A DNA stretch of 64,000 bases. Source: Bryopsis sp. KO-2023 (Eukaryota > Chlorophyta > Ulvophyceae > Bryopsidales > Bryopsidaceae). Location: positions 620,001-684,000 of the forward strand of contig BSYQ01000005.1 of the NCBI GenBank assembly GCA_030272585.1, given 5' to 3'. Below the pieces are notes generated by a model that saw only the letters and a list, made by a program, of their open reading frames with translations, did no database searches and was not told the origin of the DNA. Both the position numbers and the translations under genes were made by a program. Positions 1 to 11,536 of this stretch are shown piece by piece; the first letter of the stretch is position 1, and every line of letters begins with the position of its first letter.

Positions 1-1216
1 CACACATCTTTCAGAATTGAGAAAATGTTTTGCCTTTTGTTCTAGGGAAGGGAAACTGTGTGGCATGTCAGAATGTACAAAAGAAAGAATGAGATCAGTA
101 CTTTTTTTGTGGAAACTCCCCCATAGCAACCTGATTCCCCATATGTATAATTCTCAGATTATTATTATTATTTTTATTTTTAATGTATGTTATCAAGATA
201 ATCTGGAACCTTTTTGCCCCTGCCCAAGAAGTTCTTTTCATCAGCTATTGATGCCACTTCCTGGAAGAAATTATGTTGAAATGAATTTTAACATAATTTT
301 TGGCCAAATTTTGTTTCAGAAAACGGTATGTTTTGTGCAGAATGAACCGAGGCATAATGTCCTTTATCTACCAAAAGAACAAATCTTTTTGCAGATGGCC
401 ATTGTTATGTCCGCTGCATCGGAAATTAAACATGTTTATTGAGCTGATAAATGCATCCTTGGCAGAATAAGATGGGGAGAGAAGGGCAAATCGATGACAA
501 ATCATTTCTTGACGGTAATACTCTCTTGGAATCTGCAGAGTCGAGCGACGTGGCTTTCATATTTCCTTTGTAACACCCTCCCCCCCCCAAAAAAAAAGAA
601 AGAAAGAAAAAAAAGAAAAAAAAAAGGGGAAAGGGGAAAGGTAATCCGACAGGATAAACGTGTCGTCACCTCTGTTCAAAGTCTCAGTTCGCTTTTTTCT
701 TTGGAGACTCCTTGCCATTTAAGCAAAAGAAACAGCTACGGCGGCGTACAAGAAAAATCCCAGGACCCTCAAACAAAAAGCCCTGGTTGATTTTAAAACA
801 TAGTTCTCGCTGTGCCTGTTGCTGGTCGGGACAGTCGTTCACTCCCACAGGTTTCCAGATGTGGACACACAGTTAACTTTTAATTCTAAATGTTCAGCCA
901 CCTTGAAGCCATAAGAGGCAGAACAAAATAAAACCCGAAAAGCTCAATGACGAGAAAACCACAACCCCTCTCCAAAATGCTTTCGCACGATGAAGTTCGC
1001 TTTTGCACCTGATCGATCCAACCATCCAATTTGGAGGCGCCCTCCAACCGGCGTTGTTTCTGTCGGCCCCGGTTTCTGTCAGTCCTCCGTCCGACTGACA
1101 GAAACTGGGCCTCCACTTATCATCGAGGTATGCCAGTGAGTGTTTGACGTGGGGTCGCTAGTGCACAAGCTAACACGTCGCTGCCGTTTCAGAGCGAGAC
1201 ATTGAGCGCCACCGAA
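1..1216. other. No gene recognised
   Basis: Short AT-rich open frames without recognisable domains. A polypurine run follows a C-run at about 583-640. I see no coding feature I can support. The stretch just upstream of 1217 may hold the promoter of the small spliced gene. Confidence 0.5.
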
Positions 1217-1563
1217 ATGCTTCGTTCCCTGTTCATCGCGGGAGCAACGCTTCTGGCTGTGTCGGGAGTCAAGAGGTTGGCTCGGTTTGTCGCAACCCGA
1301 GCGGTAAATCGAGACCTCAGGAACATCAACAGCAACAACATCCGACTGCACAGAAGGTTCATCGCGTGGCTACCACGTGAGTCGCTGACGTTTCTTATCC
1401 CCACACACATATGTGATCGATTGCATGCTAACCTTTGACTCGATTTACGTCTGCAGAGGAACGCCAAGCGATTGGTGAACCCAGCAGAACACCAGCTTGC
1501 ATAGAGCTGCCCTTTCAAGGAGCAAAGCTTGCAACGATTCAAGAGGAATCGACTCTTTGCTGA
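1217..1563 (+). CDS. Possible small two-exon gene, unknown function
   Basis: Exon 1 is 1217-1376 from an ATG. An 80-bp intron with a GTGAGT donor at 1377 and a CTGCAG acceptor ends at 1456. Exon 2 is 1457-1563 and ends in TGA. The joined frame is open for 88 residues. The N-terminus is hydrophobic (about residues 1-16, MLRSLFIAGATLLAVS), then rich in Arg and Asn. This suits a signal peptide, membrane anchor or organelle presequence, but cannot be decided here. I recognise no family. The main evidence is that the splice sites keep the frame open on both sides. It could be a chance ORF. Confidence 0.35.
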
Positions 1564-1904
1564 ACAAACGAGTGGTGCGTGTTTGACTGGTGCTCTGTTT
1601 TGGTCGACTCCTCGTTGTGTTGATTATCCCACGGCGTAATCACGAAATGATGTTTTGATTCTTTAAGGTTTGTTGTCAGCGGAGACTTCAGCACAAAGGA
1701 ATAACAAGGGGGGGGGGGGTTGGGATCGATGCTTTCGATACCTTTGCTCCAGGGGAGGGGGAATCGCCGTGACGGAAACCCAGATTCAATGGATTCTACT
1801 TGAGCGACTTCGACCGTCGAAGTTCGACGACGAAACAAAACGCTCGTTGTTGCTACGGAGGCGGGGAAATCACCCCAACCAATGCCAGTGGGTGTCAGAG
1901 TTGT
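1564..1904. other. Intergenic, no gene recognised
   Basis: Contains a G-run near 1711-1720 and no ORF with a recognisable domain. It leads into the CCGTTAACGG-rich repeat in which the LTR element sits. Confidence 0.5.
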
Positions 1905-1956
1905 GCGCCGTTGCAACGGCGCCGTTAACGGTAACGGGCCGTTGCCGTACCGTTAC
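1905..1956. repeat. CCGTTAACGG-rich repeat, left part
   Basis: Short sequence built from CCGTTAACGG and GTTGC-AACGG words. It ends with GTTAC (1952-1956), the target duplication of the element inserted next to it. The same repeat type resumes at 7795, so the two parts were contiguous before insertion. Confidence 0.6.
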
Positions 1957-2472
1957 TGTAACGATTCTGCCCAGCAGATCGCTTTTTCTTCTTCCATACA
2001 CCGAAGACTGCGACCCTGTCGGTCTGCCAGTCTGAACCGCCTGTTCTATTGAACGGCCATGAGAGAGACACTTGAACCCAGCAAGGTTCAAGGGCGAGAT
2101 AAGTTCCAAACCAAGGCTAGGTTAAGTTACAAGAACGTTCAAACCCCAAGAACTTATAGAATACCCTAGCAGCCTTGATCCCAACTGATCATAGGCTGTA
2201 ACATCAGTCTGCATCAGTACTGCAAGCTATCAAACCTTGCAGTCCTGTCAATCAGAGCCCAGCTCAGCCCCACGGCCATTCCTGTGGTGCTGAGCGACCT
2301 TCTTGAACATTCTAGCTGACAGCTCAGTAGTCCACGTACTACTTCACTGACAGCACACCCTGACTGACTGTACGCTGCCTCAGGGCAGCCAGACTCCTAC
2401 TTAAAGTACTGCAGCACTGTCAGCAAGCCTGCTGACGTACTGCAGGGCTGGCAAAAACCCTGATTCGCTACA
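1957..2472 (-). repeat. 3' LTR of the non-autonomous element
   Basis: Matches 7279-7794 base for base as far as I can read. It begins TGTAACGATTCTGCC and ends GATTCGCTACA on the plus strand. In element sense it is the downstream LTR because the polypurine tract borders it at 2473-2484. Confidence 0.85.
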
Positions 2473-2484
2473 TTCCTCCCCATC
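2473..2484 (-). other. Polypurine tract of the non-autonomous element
   Basis: Minus-strand GATGGGGAGGAA directly abuts the LTR start TGTAGCGAATC. This is where plus-strand DNA priming normally occurs in LTR elements, and it fixes the orientation. Confidence 0.65.
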
Positions 2485-5400
2485 TGAACTGCAGTAGCCC
2501 CTTACTGCACTTTGACTGAAATAAACTAACCTTTCAGGGAAATTCCATAGCTCAATAAAGATCTGAAAACTCGTCTCTCATCATCAAATCAAACCCTACT
2601 CCCTTGTAGGTCTAATAGAACATTAACAACCAAAGAACCCTGCTGCACACTTGAACTGTTTTCTGCAGCTTCTCACTTCCTTGGCATATAAAACACAACT
2701 AAGAAATAGTGTTTCGCCCAAGGTCACAACCCTTGTAAATATAAAGCCTCAAAGTTTAGTTTGAAAAGTTGCTATCCCATCTTGTCAACTGCCAAACACC
2801 TTTTGGAAGGACTGACCAACTGAAAATATCCTTTCGAAAAATTGCAAAATAAAGTATATGCTTCTTTCTCAACATTCTGATGCATACCTTTGAATTGCCT
2901 AGAAAACTGCTTAGATAAATCCCAATAGCACAAATAAGAGAACCAAACGAACTTCTCTTTCGGAATTGTAAGGTGTTACTGAACAAAATTCAATTCCTTT
3001 CTGCAACCTGTGAACTCAATATATATATATATATATATTTTTTTTTATCTTGACTATTAGAGAATCCAACAGAAAAATAGCAAAAATCTGCTGCAGCTTT
3101 TAGGATCTCAGCAATTCACCTTTCTGCCTTCTTTAAGACCTGAATGTTGCTATTCAGAAATCATTTGCCAATGATGAAAGAAAGCCACCAAATATTTTGC
3201 AACTACCAAAACTTCTGAAACTTCATGTTGTCCGATAATTTCCAACCCAACATTTGCATATTGAAAACCTGCAAACTGCCACTACCACAGTCTGCAACCC
3301 TGCAAACTGGTACTGCCACAGTCCAAAACTCTACAGACTGCCGCTGCCTTGCAACTTAGCAAAATACCACTCTCACAATATGCAAGCTGTCTTGGAAACT
3401 TCTTTATCGTAGAAAGAACTTCAGCCATTCAATCTATTCCTTTTAAAACAAGGGGATAAGATTCCAACCTTTTGAAAACCAAGAGATCAGCAAACACTCC
3501 AGCAGCTCCTCAGAGTTGAAGCCCCTTGCTGCATAGTGATCTGCAACATGTCTCCAGCAATCACTCCAGCAGCACCTCAGAGTTGAAGCTCCTTGCTGCT
3601 TTCTCTCTCCTGAGTGATGAATGTTCAGAGTACCTACAGATTGATTGCATTAATTGTTCCCGAGTTCTTCTATGTCTTCTCCGGTTTTCCCATATATGAA
3701 TCTATATAGATCAGAATATATGAAAACCCAGAAATTCCACTTGGCCTATCTCGCCTTAATGAAATCAACCCTTTCTGTCAACCAACAAGACTTCACTCAG
3801 AGCTATTCCCTTTTTCTTTTTATCCAACAACTGAGTGCTGAAAGAATCCATACCAATGTACTCTCTGAAATTCAATAACCTCAAGTAAGCACCAATCTAA
3901 CTGATTCAATCAATGGTCATGCAAACTTCTGTAAATTCCAAACCAACTAAATCCACAGCAAAATATGTGCCATGTACCAAAATATTCCAGTCCACCAGAA
4001 ACACCCTTGCTAGACTGCAAATGTTTTAATTCTGCATCCTCCCAAAGTAGTGAACTATGCTTAGTTCATTAATCCACTGTGCAAGAACAGTAGAACTGAA
4101 AACACATATTTACTGACCACCAAGATATTGCAAACACTATCCATGAATTCCCATCAGCTCTGAAAAAGTATCACTAACAACCTCTTCCTTTCCTTAGAAA
4201 CCCTGATGAAGGTGTGTGTCTCTTTGCAACACCTACTGAAATAAATGCAATTTTGGAAAAACAAAAATGAAACGCATCGGTTGAAATCAAACCAAACTGC
4301 CATAGAAATTCCTCTTTTGTTCAGCCATTTGTCCCATGAACTGATGTACTTTTTCTATGCCTCAAGAGCACCACTAGTGATCAATTACTCTCCAGAAATT
4401 TCTGATAAACTGAACAAACTTCCAAAATGGGATATAATCTGAAAAACTCATCTCTCAGTCACCATAAAGATAAAAAAACCAAGAGTGTTTTCAAGAAATC
4501 ACCATTTCTGTAAAATCCAAGATTCCTAAACTCAAACTGTTCCACTGAAATCTTGCTGAAACGAACTCTAGTATCAAAGAAACCCTGCCATCAACCAAGA
4601 ATCACTCTGTCCATCAAGGGGTAGGATGTGGCTGCAATGGCACTTCATCCTCCCTATCAGATTTCATTCCTCTTCAGAGATAAGCATAATTTCTGATATC
4701 TAGAATACTCTCAACCATCTTTGTTCTACCAGAATTCAGTCAAACTACACCGTAGTAATTTCAGAAACTGCTGCCACCAATCGAAAGAAAAACACCTTCT
4801 TTACCAATGGGTAAGATCTGGTTATCTCATAACTGCATCCTCCCCATCAGATTTCTTCTTCTCTTCAAAAGATAATCTGTATTTTCAATTCTGCGCAATT
4901 TCCTGAATACTCTAGAGACAATCCCAAAACTCAGCCTCCTGTTCCATTCAACTACGGAAACTTTTCCTTTCCAGAAGTCCTCTAATCACTGGCTATTACT
5001 TAGCTCACAATGAGGGTCATCCTTAGACAAAACAATTGCCCTCATTTGGAATATTTCTGACTGAATTTTTCCTGATAGCCAAGAAGGATAAGATGTTCTG
5101 CTTCTGCAACACCTAAGAGTCAGCTACTGCTGTTCATATCCTTCTTCAAATACTAGCTACCACTCAGTCTAATAAGTGAAAGTCCCATAGACCTATTGGT
5201 CCTCAATAAATCTCTATTTTTCCCGTCCTGACAACTAGCAAATATCTACTGCCATCATCTCAGCCTGGACTGAAAAATGTCTGTCCACTGACAACTACCT
5301 TGATAAATACCACTGCGAATTTGCTCTGTCAAAGAACAGAAAATGATCTGCCACTGATCTGCCATAGACTGAAAATATTCTGTCATTTGTCTCAACAAAC

Positions 5401-6379
5401 ACCAGAAAATAATCTGCCACAAGTCTATTCGAGATCGAAAATTTGCTGCCCTTTGTCCTGCTAAGCAACTGAGTAATCTGCCCCCTTGCTCTATATAGAA
5501 ACCAAGAACAGATCCTGTGCATTTACCAAGATAAAGACACGAGACTCTTCCACTAAAATACAAAGACACTTCAACTGACCAATAGATTAGAACTGAAAGA
5601 TGCCTTAGCTTTCTGCAAGCAACTCTAAACAAATTCTGATCTTCAGTTCTCCTCATTTCAAGTTCAGAAACGACTCTGAAAAATTCCCTCAAGCTATTGT
5701 GTAATTCACTGAAACACCTGAAAATGTTCCCACAATTAGCCTTAATGTGGCAAGTGACCCTGATGCACAAACATCCAAAATCTGTCTGCACAATCACATC
5801 AAAGACACATGTCCTGACCTGCCACTAAAATCAAGAATTTTTCCACTACAATCTTCCACACTCTGAAATGATAACTCCACCACTACTGCTCAATCCAACT
5901 GAGCCAAGGATAATATTTCACTAGAAAATGCACAAATCCAAGCAATCAAGAAGATACTTCTTTTGCACAAAGGACCTTTATCCCATATCAGCAAAGAAAA
6001 GTCTCTGATCAGAGAATCCTAACTTCTGACCAATAGAGCTGTCAACTATCACCACCAGACCTTTCAAACAATATATCAAAACTTCCCTGAAAAATCTGCC
6101 TGGTCTCAAAGACTCTCTTTCAGAATTTTCCCCACTGACTTGTGATCAATTAAAGCCTTTCAGAACATGTCCCTTACTTCAGCCTGAAAATTTGACTGCA
6201 ACTCCTGAAATCCTTTCTAAAGTGATCAAACATCTTTCCAGATGTGTGTGCTGCAATCAGAAGATCATAGATCACCTGATCCCGAAATCAATCTGCAGCT
6301 CACTGCTTCTAAAGTCACTTCAATCAACCAACGAAATGATCAGATCACTTCTAATCAAATGTAACTCTGCCAGAGTGTA

Positions 6380-7240
6380 ACACTCTTGCATCCCACGTCT
6401 GCGCTCAACTTACGCTCAACCTGCGCTCAACCTGAGCCAGTTAGGCGATGCCTGCACCAGTCGCACTCACTGCGTACACGGCAACTCTTCCTGGTCGCAG
6501 CAACCCGATCGTGCTGCGCAATTCCAACACTTGATCTGCTCGTCCAGCAACACTGCGCCATTCCTGCATCATACATCGGCTGCCCAGCCGGCATCTGCGT
6601 GCGTATGTCCCATCGACATTGCAATCCATCGCATGCAGCGTAAATCTGTCGTCTGCAGTGCAATCTCGTATGTGCTGCGCTTTCCTGTGGCTGCTGCGCG
6701 TCCCATCATCAACTTACGCAGTGCCAACATTCGCTGCGCACCTCCAGCAAAACCTGCGCACTTTCTGCCTGCGACGCAATCCTGCACCCGCGGTACAATT
6801 CCATATTCGCTGCGCAATTCTACATCCGTGGTACAGCTCTGCATCTGCGGCGCAATCCTGGAGTTGCTGCGCCACCCAACGTTTCCTGCGACGCTGCACA
6901 TAGTCGTGCTGCGCTTGACAATGCTGCGCGCCTGTGTGCGTGCTGCGCTCTTCCATACAAGGAACTGTCCTGCGCTCAGCACATAACAATGCTGCGCATG
7001 CTATGTCTGCTGCGCAGTTCTCACACACACATATATTGCAAGCAACTGTACTCCTGACGCCGATTCTGCGCCTTTTCTCCATAGAGCACATTGAAAACTC
7101 CAACAGACCACTCCAATCCTTCACAGCACCTGCTTCTGCCTTGCAAACCTTTGCTGTGCGTCTGTCAGTTGTCCTGCGCCTCTGCGCCTTCTACTCTGCG
7201 CGTCTACCACGCATAGTGCTGCCTCTGCAGCTTGCCAGGC
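6380..7240. repeat. Degenerate TGCGC-rich repeat in the element interior
   Basis: Words such as CTGCGCAATTC, CTGCGCA and ATCTGCG recur every 20-30 bases for about 850 bp, with drift between copies. Short ORFs occur on both strands, as expected of a short-period repeat, and none looks like a conserved protein. It lies at the 5' side of the element in its own orientation. Confidence 0.55.
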
Positions 7241-7261
7241 TCGTTTGTGATCTTGTCACAA

Positions 7262-7277
7262 GCCTGCTCCGAAACCA
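7262..7277 (-). other. Primer-binding site of the non-autonomous element
   Basis: Minus-strand TGGTTTCGGAGCAGGC begins one base after the LTR. TGG is the complement of a tRNA CCA end. The first 12 bases equal those next to the 5' LTRs of the two gypsy-type elements at 57.2 and 58.4 kb. The priming tRNA was not identified. Confidence 0.6.
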
Positions 7278-7278
7278 C

Positions 7279-7794
7279 TGTAACGATTCTGCCCAGCAGA
7301 TCGCTTTTTCTTCTTCCATACACCGAAGACTGCGACCCTGTCGGTCTGCCAGTCTGAACCGCCTGTTCTATTGAACGGCCATGAGAGAGACACTTGAACC
7401 CAGCAAGGTTCAAGGGCGAGATAAGTTCCAAACCAAGGCTAGGTTAAGTTACAAGAACGTTCAAACCCCAAGAACTTATAGAATACCCTAGCAGCCTTGA
7501 TCCCAACTGATCATAGGCTGTAACATCAGTCTGCATCAGTACTGCAAGCTATCAAACCTTGCAGTCCTGTCAATCAGAGCCCAGCTCAGCCCCACGGCCA
7601 TTCCTGTGGTGCTGAGCGACCTTCTTGAACATTCTAGCTGACAGCTCAGTAGTCCACGTACTACTTCACTGACAGCACACCCTGACTGACTGTACGCTGC
7701 CTCAGGGCAGCCAGACTCCTACTTAAAGTACTGCAGCACTGTCAGCAAGCCTGCTGACGTACTGCAGGGCTGGCAAAAACCCTGATTCGCTACA
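7279..7794 (-). repeat. 5' LTR of the non-autonomous element
   Basis: Partner of 1957-2472, followed by the GTTAC target duplication at 7795-7799. In element sense it is upstream because it borders the primer-binding site. Confidence 0.85.
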
Positions 7795-7890
7795 GTTACC
7801 GTCACATTTTTTTGTCGCCGTTAATGACCGTTAAAACGCCGTTAACGGTCGCAGAGCCGTTGCAACGGTGGACGCCGTTGCAATGGCAAT
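7795..7890. repeat. CCGTTAACGG-rich repeat, right part
   Basis: Starts with the duplicated GTTAC and continues with CCGTTAACGG-type words. It is the other half of the repeat at 1905-1956, split by the LTR element. A CAAAC microsatellite follows at about 7913-7955. Confidence 0.6.
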
Positions 7891-7985
7891 GTTCAAAAAA
7901 ATCTAAAGGACAAACAAACACAAACCAAACCAAACCAAACCAAACACACAAATAGAGGAAGAAAAATACAATTTACTTTGAACCA

Positions 7986-8228
7986 GAGTTCCGTCAAAGT
8001 TCCACCAAAGTTCCACCAAAGTTCCGTCAAAGTTCCGTCAAAGTTCCGCCAAAGTTCCGTCAAAGTTCCGCCAAAGTTCCGCCAAAGTGGCGCTCATCAC
8101 AGCGGAACTTTTGATGTTCCGCTCACTGGATGCCTTTGCCCTCCCTGGCAGAGGGGTTTTTTTTTGAACTTTGGCGGAACTTTGACGGAACTTTGACGGA
8201 ACTTTGACGGAACTTTGGTGGAACTTTG
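7986..8228. repeat. Inverted array of a 12-bp repeat (hairpin)
   Basis: The left arm (about 7986-8091) is a tandem run of AAAGTTCCGTC, AAAGTTCCGCC and AAAGTTCCACC units. The right arm (8163-8228) holds the reverse complement of the same units. About 60 bases of the right arm pair almost perfectly with part of the left arm, leaving a loop of roughly 70-130 bases. It lies 32 bp before the solo LTR. Confidence 0.75.
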
Positions 8229-8259
8229 TTTTTTTTTTTAAGTGAAAAATATGTTATAC

Positions 8260-8774
8260 TGTAGCGAATCAGGGTTTTTGCCAGCCCTGCAGTACGTCAG
8301 CAGGCTTGCTGACAGTGCTGCAGTAGTTAAGTAGGAGTCTGGCTGTCCTGAGGCAGCGTACAGTCAGTCAGGGTGTGCTGTCAGTGAAGTAGTACGTGGA
8401 CTACTGAGCTGTCAGCTAGAATGTTCTAGAAGGTCGCTCAGCACCACAGGAATGGCCGTGGGGCTGAGCTGGGCTCTGATTGACAGGACTGCAAGGTCTG
8501 ATAGCTTGCAGTACTGATGCAGACTGATGTTACAGCCTATGATCAGTTGGGATCAAGGCTGCTAGGGTATTCTATAAGTTCTTGGGGTTTGAACGTTCTT
8601 GTAACTTAACCTAACCTTGGTTTGGAACTTATCTCGCCCTTGAACCTTGCTGGGTTCAAGTGTCTCTCTCATGGCCGTTCAATAGAACAGGCGGTTCGGA
8701 CTGGCAGACCGACAGGGTCGCAGTCTTCGGTGGACAGAAGAAGAAAAAGCGATCTGCTGGGCAGAATCGTTACA
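8260..8774 (+). mobile_element. Solo LTR of the non-autonomous family
   Basis: A 515-bp copy of the LTR seen at 1957 and 7279, in the opposite orientation and with several base differences. It is flanked by the 5-bp duplication TATAC (8255-8259 and 8775-8779). No internal sequence remains, so it fits recombination between the two LTRs of an older insertion. Confidence 0.85.
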
Positions 8775-8837
8775 TATACACACATGTGTATATGTGTTCT
8801 TGTGCGTGTGTTCGTGTGTGCGTGTGGGTGTCTGAGA

Positions 8838-9003
8838 TGCCGTTAACGGTGGCCGTTGGACACCGTTATTAACGGTCAACAACGGCCGTTAAAACGCCGT
8901 TAACGGCCGTTAAACCGTTGTGCGACAACGGTACGATAACGGTTTTCACGGCAACAACGGCGCCGTTAGTTGCCGTTGCCGTTGCCGTACCGTTGTCGTT
9001 GTC
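8838..9003. repeat. CCGTTAACGG-rich repeat, second cluster
   Basis: A dense run of GCCGTTAACGG, GGCCGTT and AACGGC words, partly palindromic around GTTAAC. A TATACACACATGTGTATATGTG-type microsatellite precedes it. Confidence 0.65.
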
Positions 9004-11093
9004 AGAAATCCGAGTTGCGCAGAACTCTGGTGGGTGTGGAGGCCAAACTCCGATTTCGATATACTTCACGACCTGGGACCTAGTCCGTTCTTCATCCCAG
9101 GTTGGTTGGAAGGTGTTTGTTCCCCAGCTTCATCGGCCCTGCTTTCTCTTTTTTTTTATGAAGTGCTTCTGGAATCTTCCCTTTCAAATTTTTTTTGCCA
9201 ATAAAGCTTACAGCCTGTGTCTCTCTTTTACGAAAACGTATCTGCACTTTTTCTGTAAATTTAACTTTTCAATGGCCGAATTTTACAGAAAGAAACGCAA
9301 ACAAAACCGTGGGAATGATTGGTGACAAATTTCAACATACCTCCTGAAAAACGTAAGATTGTGAGATAAAACTAGCAGACAAATTGTTATCAAAAATACT
9401 GGGAAGGGTATCTCACTTGGTGGATTGATAAGAATGATGGCAGTATCCATAGAAAATGAAAGCAAATTGAACTTACGGTTTTATTTTTTATTTGACCTCT
9501 GTTGTTTGTTTCACGCTCATCGGAAGAGGTGGTTGGGTTCAAAGTACAGTTCCCTTAATCGTGTCATCCTGGCTGGCGGGATAAGATGCAGAGAGGAGGG
9601 CAACAGATCGATAAAATCGATAAAATCGGGATTCTGGAAAATACCTCACCCAGATTTCCAAAGCACGGCGCTTGGCTCATTTCCCAGGTGCAAGACTCAC
9701 AAAAGCGAAATCGTTTTTATTGCCCGACGCGTTTTTGCTGCTTCATTTTAATAAGATGGGACCATTGGCGAGTTGCACAACAAGAAACATCCCTAGTGCA
9801 ATCAATAGAAAAAAAGAAGAGACTATCAAAACTGCAGAAACATTGGCATGGCACAGTGATCGAACGCTGCTGACATCTCGGTGGGAGGGGATTTTCATGG
9901 CTCGAAGAAACCAAACTCACCGTGTGCAGGTTATTAGGGACCTAGCAAAGCTTCTGACCGGACTCAGATGTGAAATTTCCAACTTTCGGAATTTTTAAGA
10001 CAGAAATGGAGTTATTCGGGTTTGCGAAAGGAAGGAAAGTACTGGGTTGTAGATTCAGCTCTCTTTTCCACAGCATTTGCGCATGCTGGGAACCGATCTT
10101 GCACATTTTCCTTACTAACTGGGTTTATTGGTGAATGATTTTTATCCTCTCAATTTTTTTTACGACAGGTCGACCTAATCTAAATGATGGAATTAACTAT
10201 TCTTGAGAAGAAAAATAATTCTGCCATTGAATATACAAAATAGTCTTCCCTTCTGTAAATTGCACGCTGTGATGGGTACGCAAGACTTTTACACTATATA
10301 GTTGAAACAAGCAAAGCGAACCAACAGGCTTTGGAAAAGTGGAGTGGTTGGCAGTCAGAAAGGAAAAACAAAAAGGCCCATCATGAAAGCAAATTCTTGC
10401 AAATGAAATGAACTATCCCCCCCAATAGATATCATTGTTCAAACGCAGCAGTTCTAAAGAAACAAGATCCTTTGAAAACAAAATGATAGGAGCAACCCAG
10501 TCTACCAAAACTACCTCTCGTGTAGATAGATGGCTTTCTTTTTTTGCATTCCCCCCCCCTTTTAAAATCACTCAGTTATTCCTTAAGATATTCTGCAAGC
10601 TGCTCTTTGGTCCCTTCGGGATTTGCCAATTGCCAATTCATTCCATGCTCCATTGCTTTTCCCAATTCTGGCCCCCCCCTTTCCATTTCCAAAACCGACA
10701 TCACCTGGCATCAAACGGGAAAAAAAATGACAGCTTAGAAGGAGGCAAGGGCTTAGAGAAAAAAAAAAGACTACGCAAAACAATGGCAGCCCAAAAAAAG
10801 CCTAAATCAGTCTTACACACTGTAGTAACAGAAAAATGGAATCGCTGAGAAGCAAAATCAACTCAATCAGCGTAAAACCCAAAAATTTCAAACTGCCAAA
10901 AATCACACGTACACACGATTCTTTTTTTATTTCTTTTTACTTTGTTTAGGCAAATTTGGTAGAACAGAAATTTTTATATGCCAACCTTCTGGTTGTTTCC
11001 GAAGAATGGAAACGGACTGTACTCCTGAGATTGGTTAAAACTATTTTCAGACCACCTTTTTCTTTCGACTTTCCCAGCCCCCAGCTGATTTAC
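9004..11093. other. Intergenic or intronic, no gene recognised
   Basis: AT-rich with homopolymer runs. Short ORFs on both strands show no recognisable domains. A GTGAGT donor on the minus strand near 9919-9924 could close another exon of the possible gene at 11.1-11.5 kb, but I cannot build a model. Confidence 0.4.
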
Positions 11094-11536
11094 CTCTTTT
11101 CCACCCAAAAGGGGCTTGATTGTCCAAGCCTCTTGCAAATTAAAACCATGCACAGTGGTTTTCAAATCGTCGAAGAAAGCCAACCTGTAGCAATGAAAAA
11201 ACATTGAAACGGCAATGGAAATGGATTCTCAACGGGGAGAATGCTAAGATGCATGTACCAAAATGAGTCAAGGGAAAACAAAAGCATTGAACACAAGAAT
11301 CAAACAGCGGCGAATTTTTTGGATACATTCTTTTTCAAAGCTTTTAATCTTGATGCAGAAAATAAACATAAAATAAGAATAAATAATAAAAATATTCTTT
11401 GGTACCCTGTTTTCCCACACGCTCGGTCCTTCCACCATATTTTTCAAAGAAGACGGAATTTCAGTTCTTGAATCCGAGGGTTCTACCGAAAAGGGCTCCG
11501 CCTCAGGCATGGCTAACAAAGAAGCCATCAACGCCC
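11094..11536 (-). CDS. Two possible exons of an unidentified minus-strand gene
   Basis: Exon a is 11406-11536: an acceptor in TTGCAATTTAG, an open frame containing MASLLAMPEAEPFSVEPS, and a GTACC donor. Exon b is 11094-11184: acceptor ATTGCTACAG, an open frame containing LAFFDDLKTTVHGFNLQEAW, and a GTAAAT donor. Both are bounded by good splice signals and read like protein. Start, stop and remaining exons are not found. Frame continuity between the exons is not proven. Confidence 0.25.

Larger units (their letters stand above)
1957..7794 (-). mobile_element. Complete non-autonomous LTR retrotransposon (LARD-like)
   Basis: Two 516-bp LTRs that look identical by eye (1957-2472 and 7279-7794) flank 4.8 kb without any gag, protease, reverse transcriptase or integrase reading frame. 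The target GTTAC is duplicated at 1952-1956 and 7795-7799. Orientation is minus. Reading the minus strand, a primer-binding-like site starting TGGTTTCGGAGCAGG (7262-7277) lies one base after the right LTR, and a purine tract GATGGGGAGGAA (2473-2484) directly precedes the left LTR. LTR ends are TGTA...TACA. The near-identical LTRs imply a recent insertion, which would need proteins from another element. The plus strand of the interior is markedly poor in G. Confidence 0.85.

Noticed and set aside
5255-5797. 180-codon minus-strand ORF within the non-coding LTR element
   Set aside because: No retroelement motif; it contains internal repeats (ADQWQIIF-like) that follow the repetitive AC-rich DNA.
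6427-7124. Overlapping Cys/Ala-rich ORFs in both strands of the TGCGC array
   Set aside because: A short repeat is open in several frames at once; there is no sign of selection on any one frame.
7978-8196. Repetitive KFRQSSVKVP-type ORF
   Set aside because: It is a translation of the 12-bp repeat of the hairpin, not a protein gene.
1957-8774. CRISPR-like array from the repeated LTR and short repeats
   Set aside because: The repeats are LTRs with target duplications or contiguous tandem units; there are no regular spacers, and the genome is eukaryotic.
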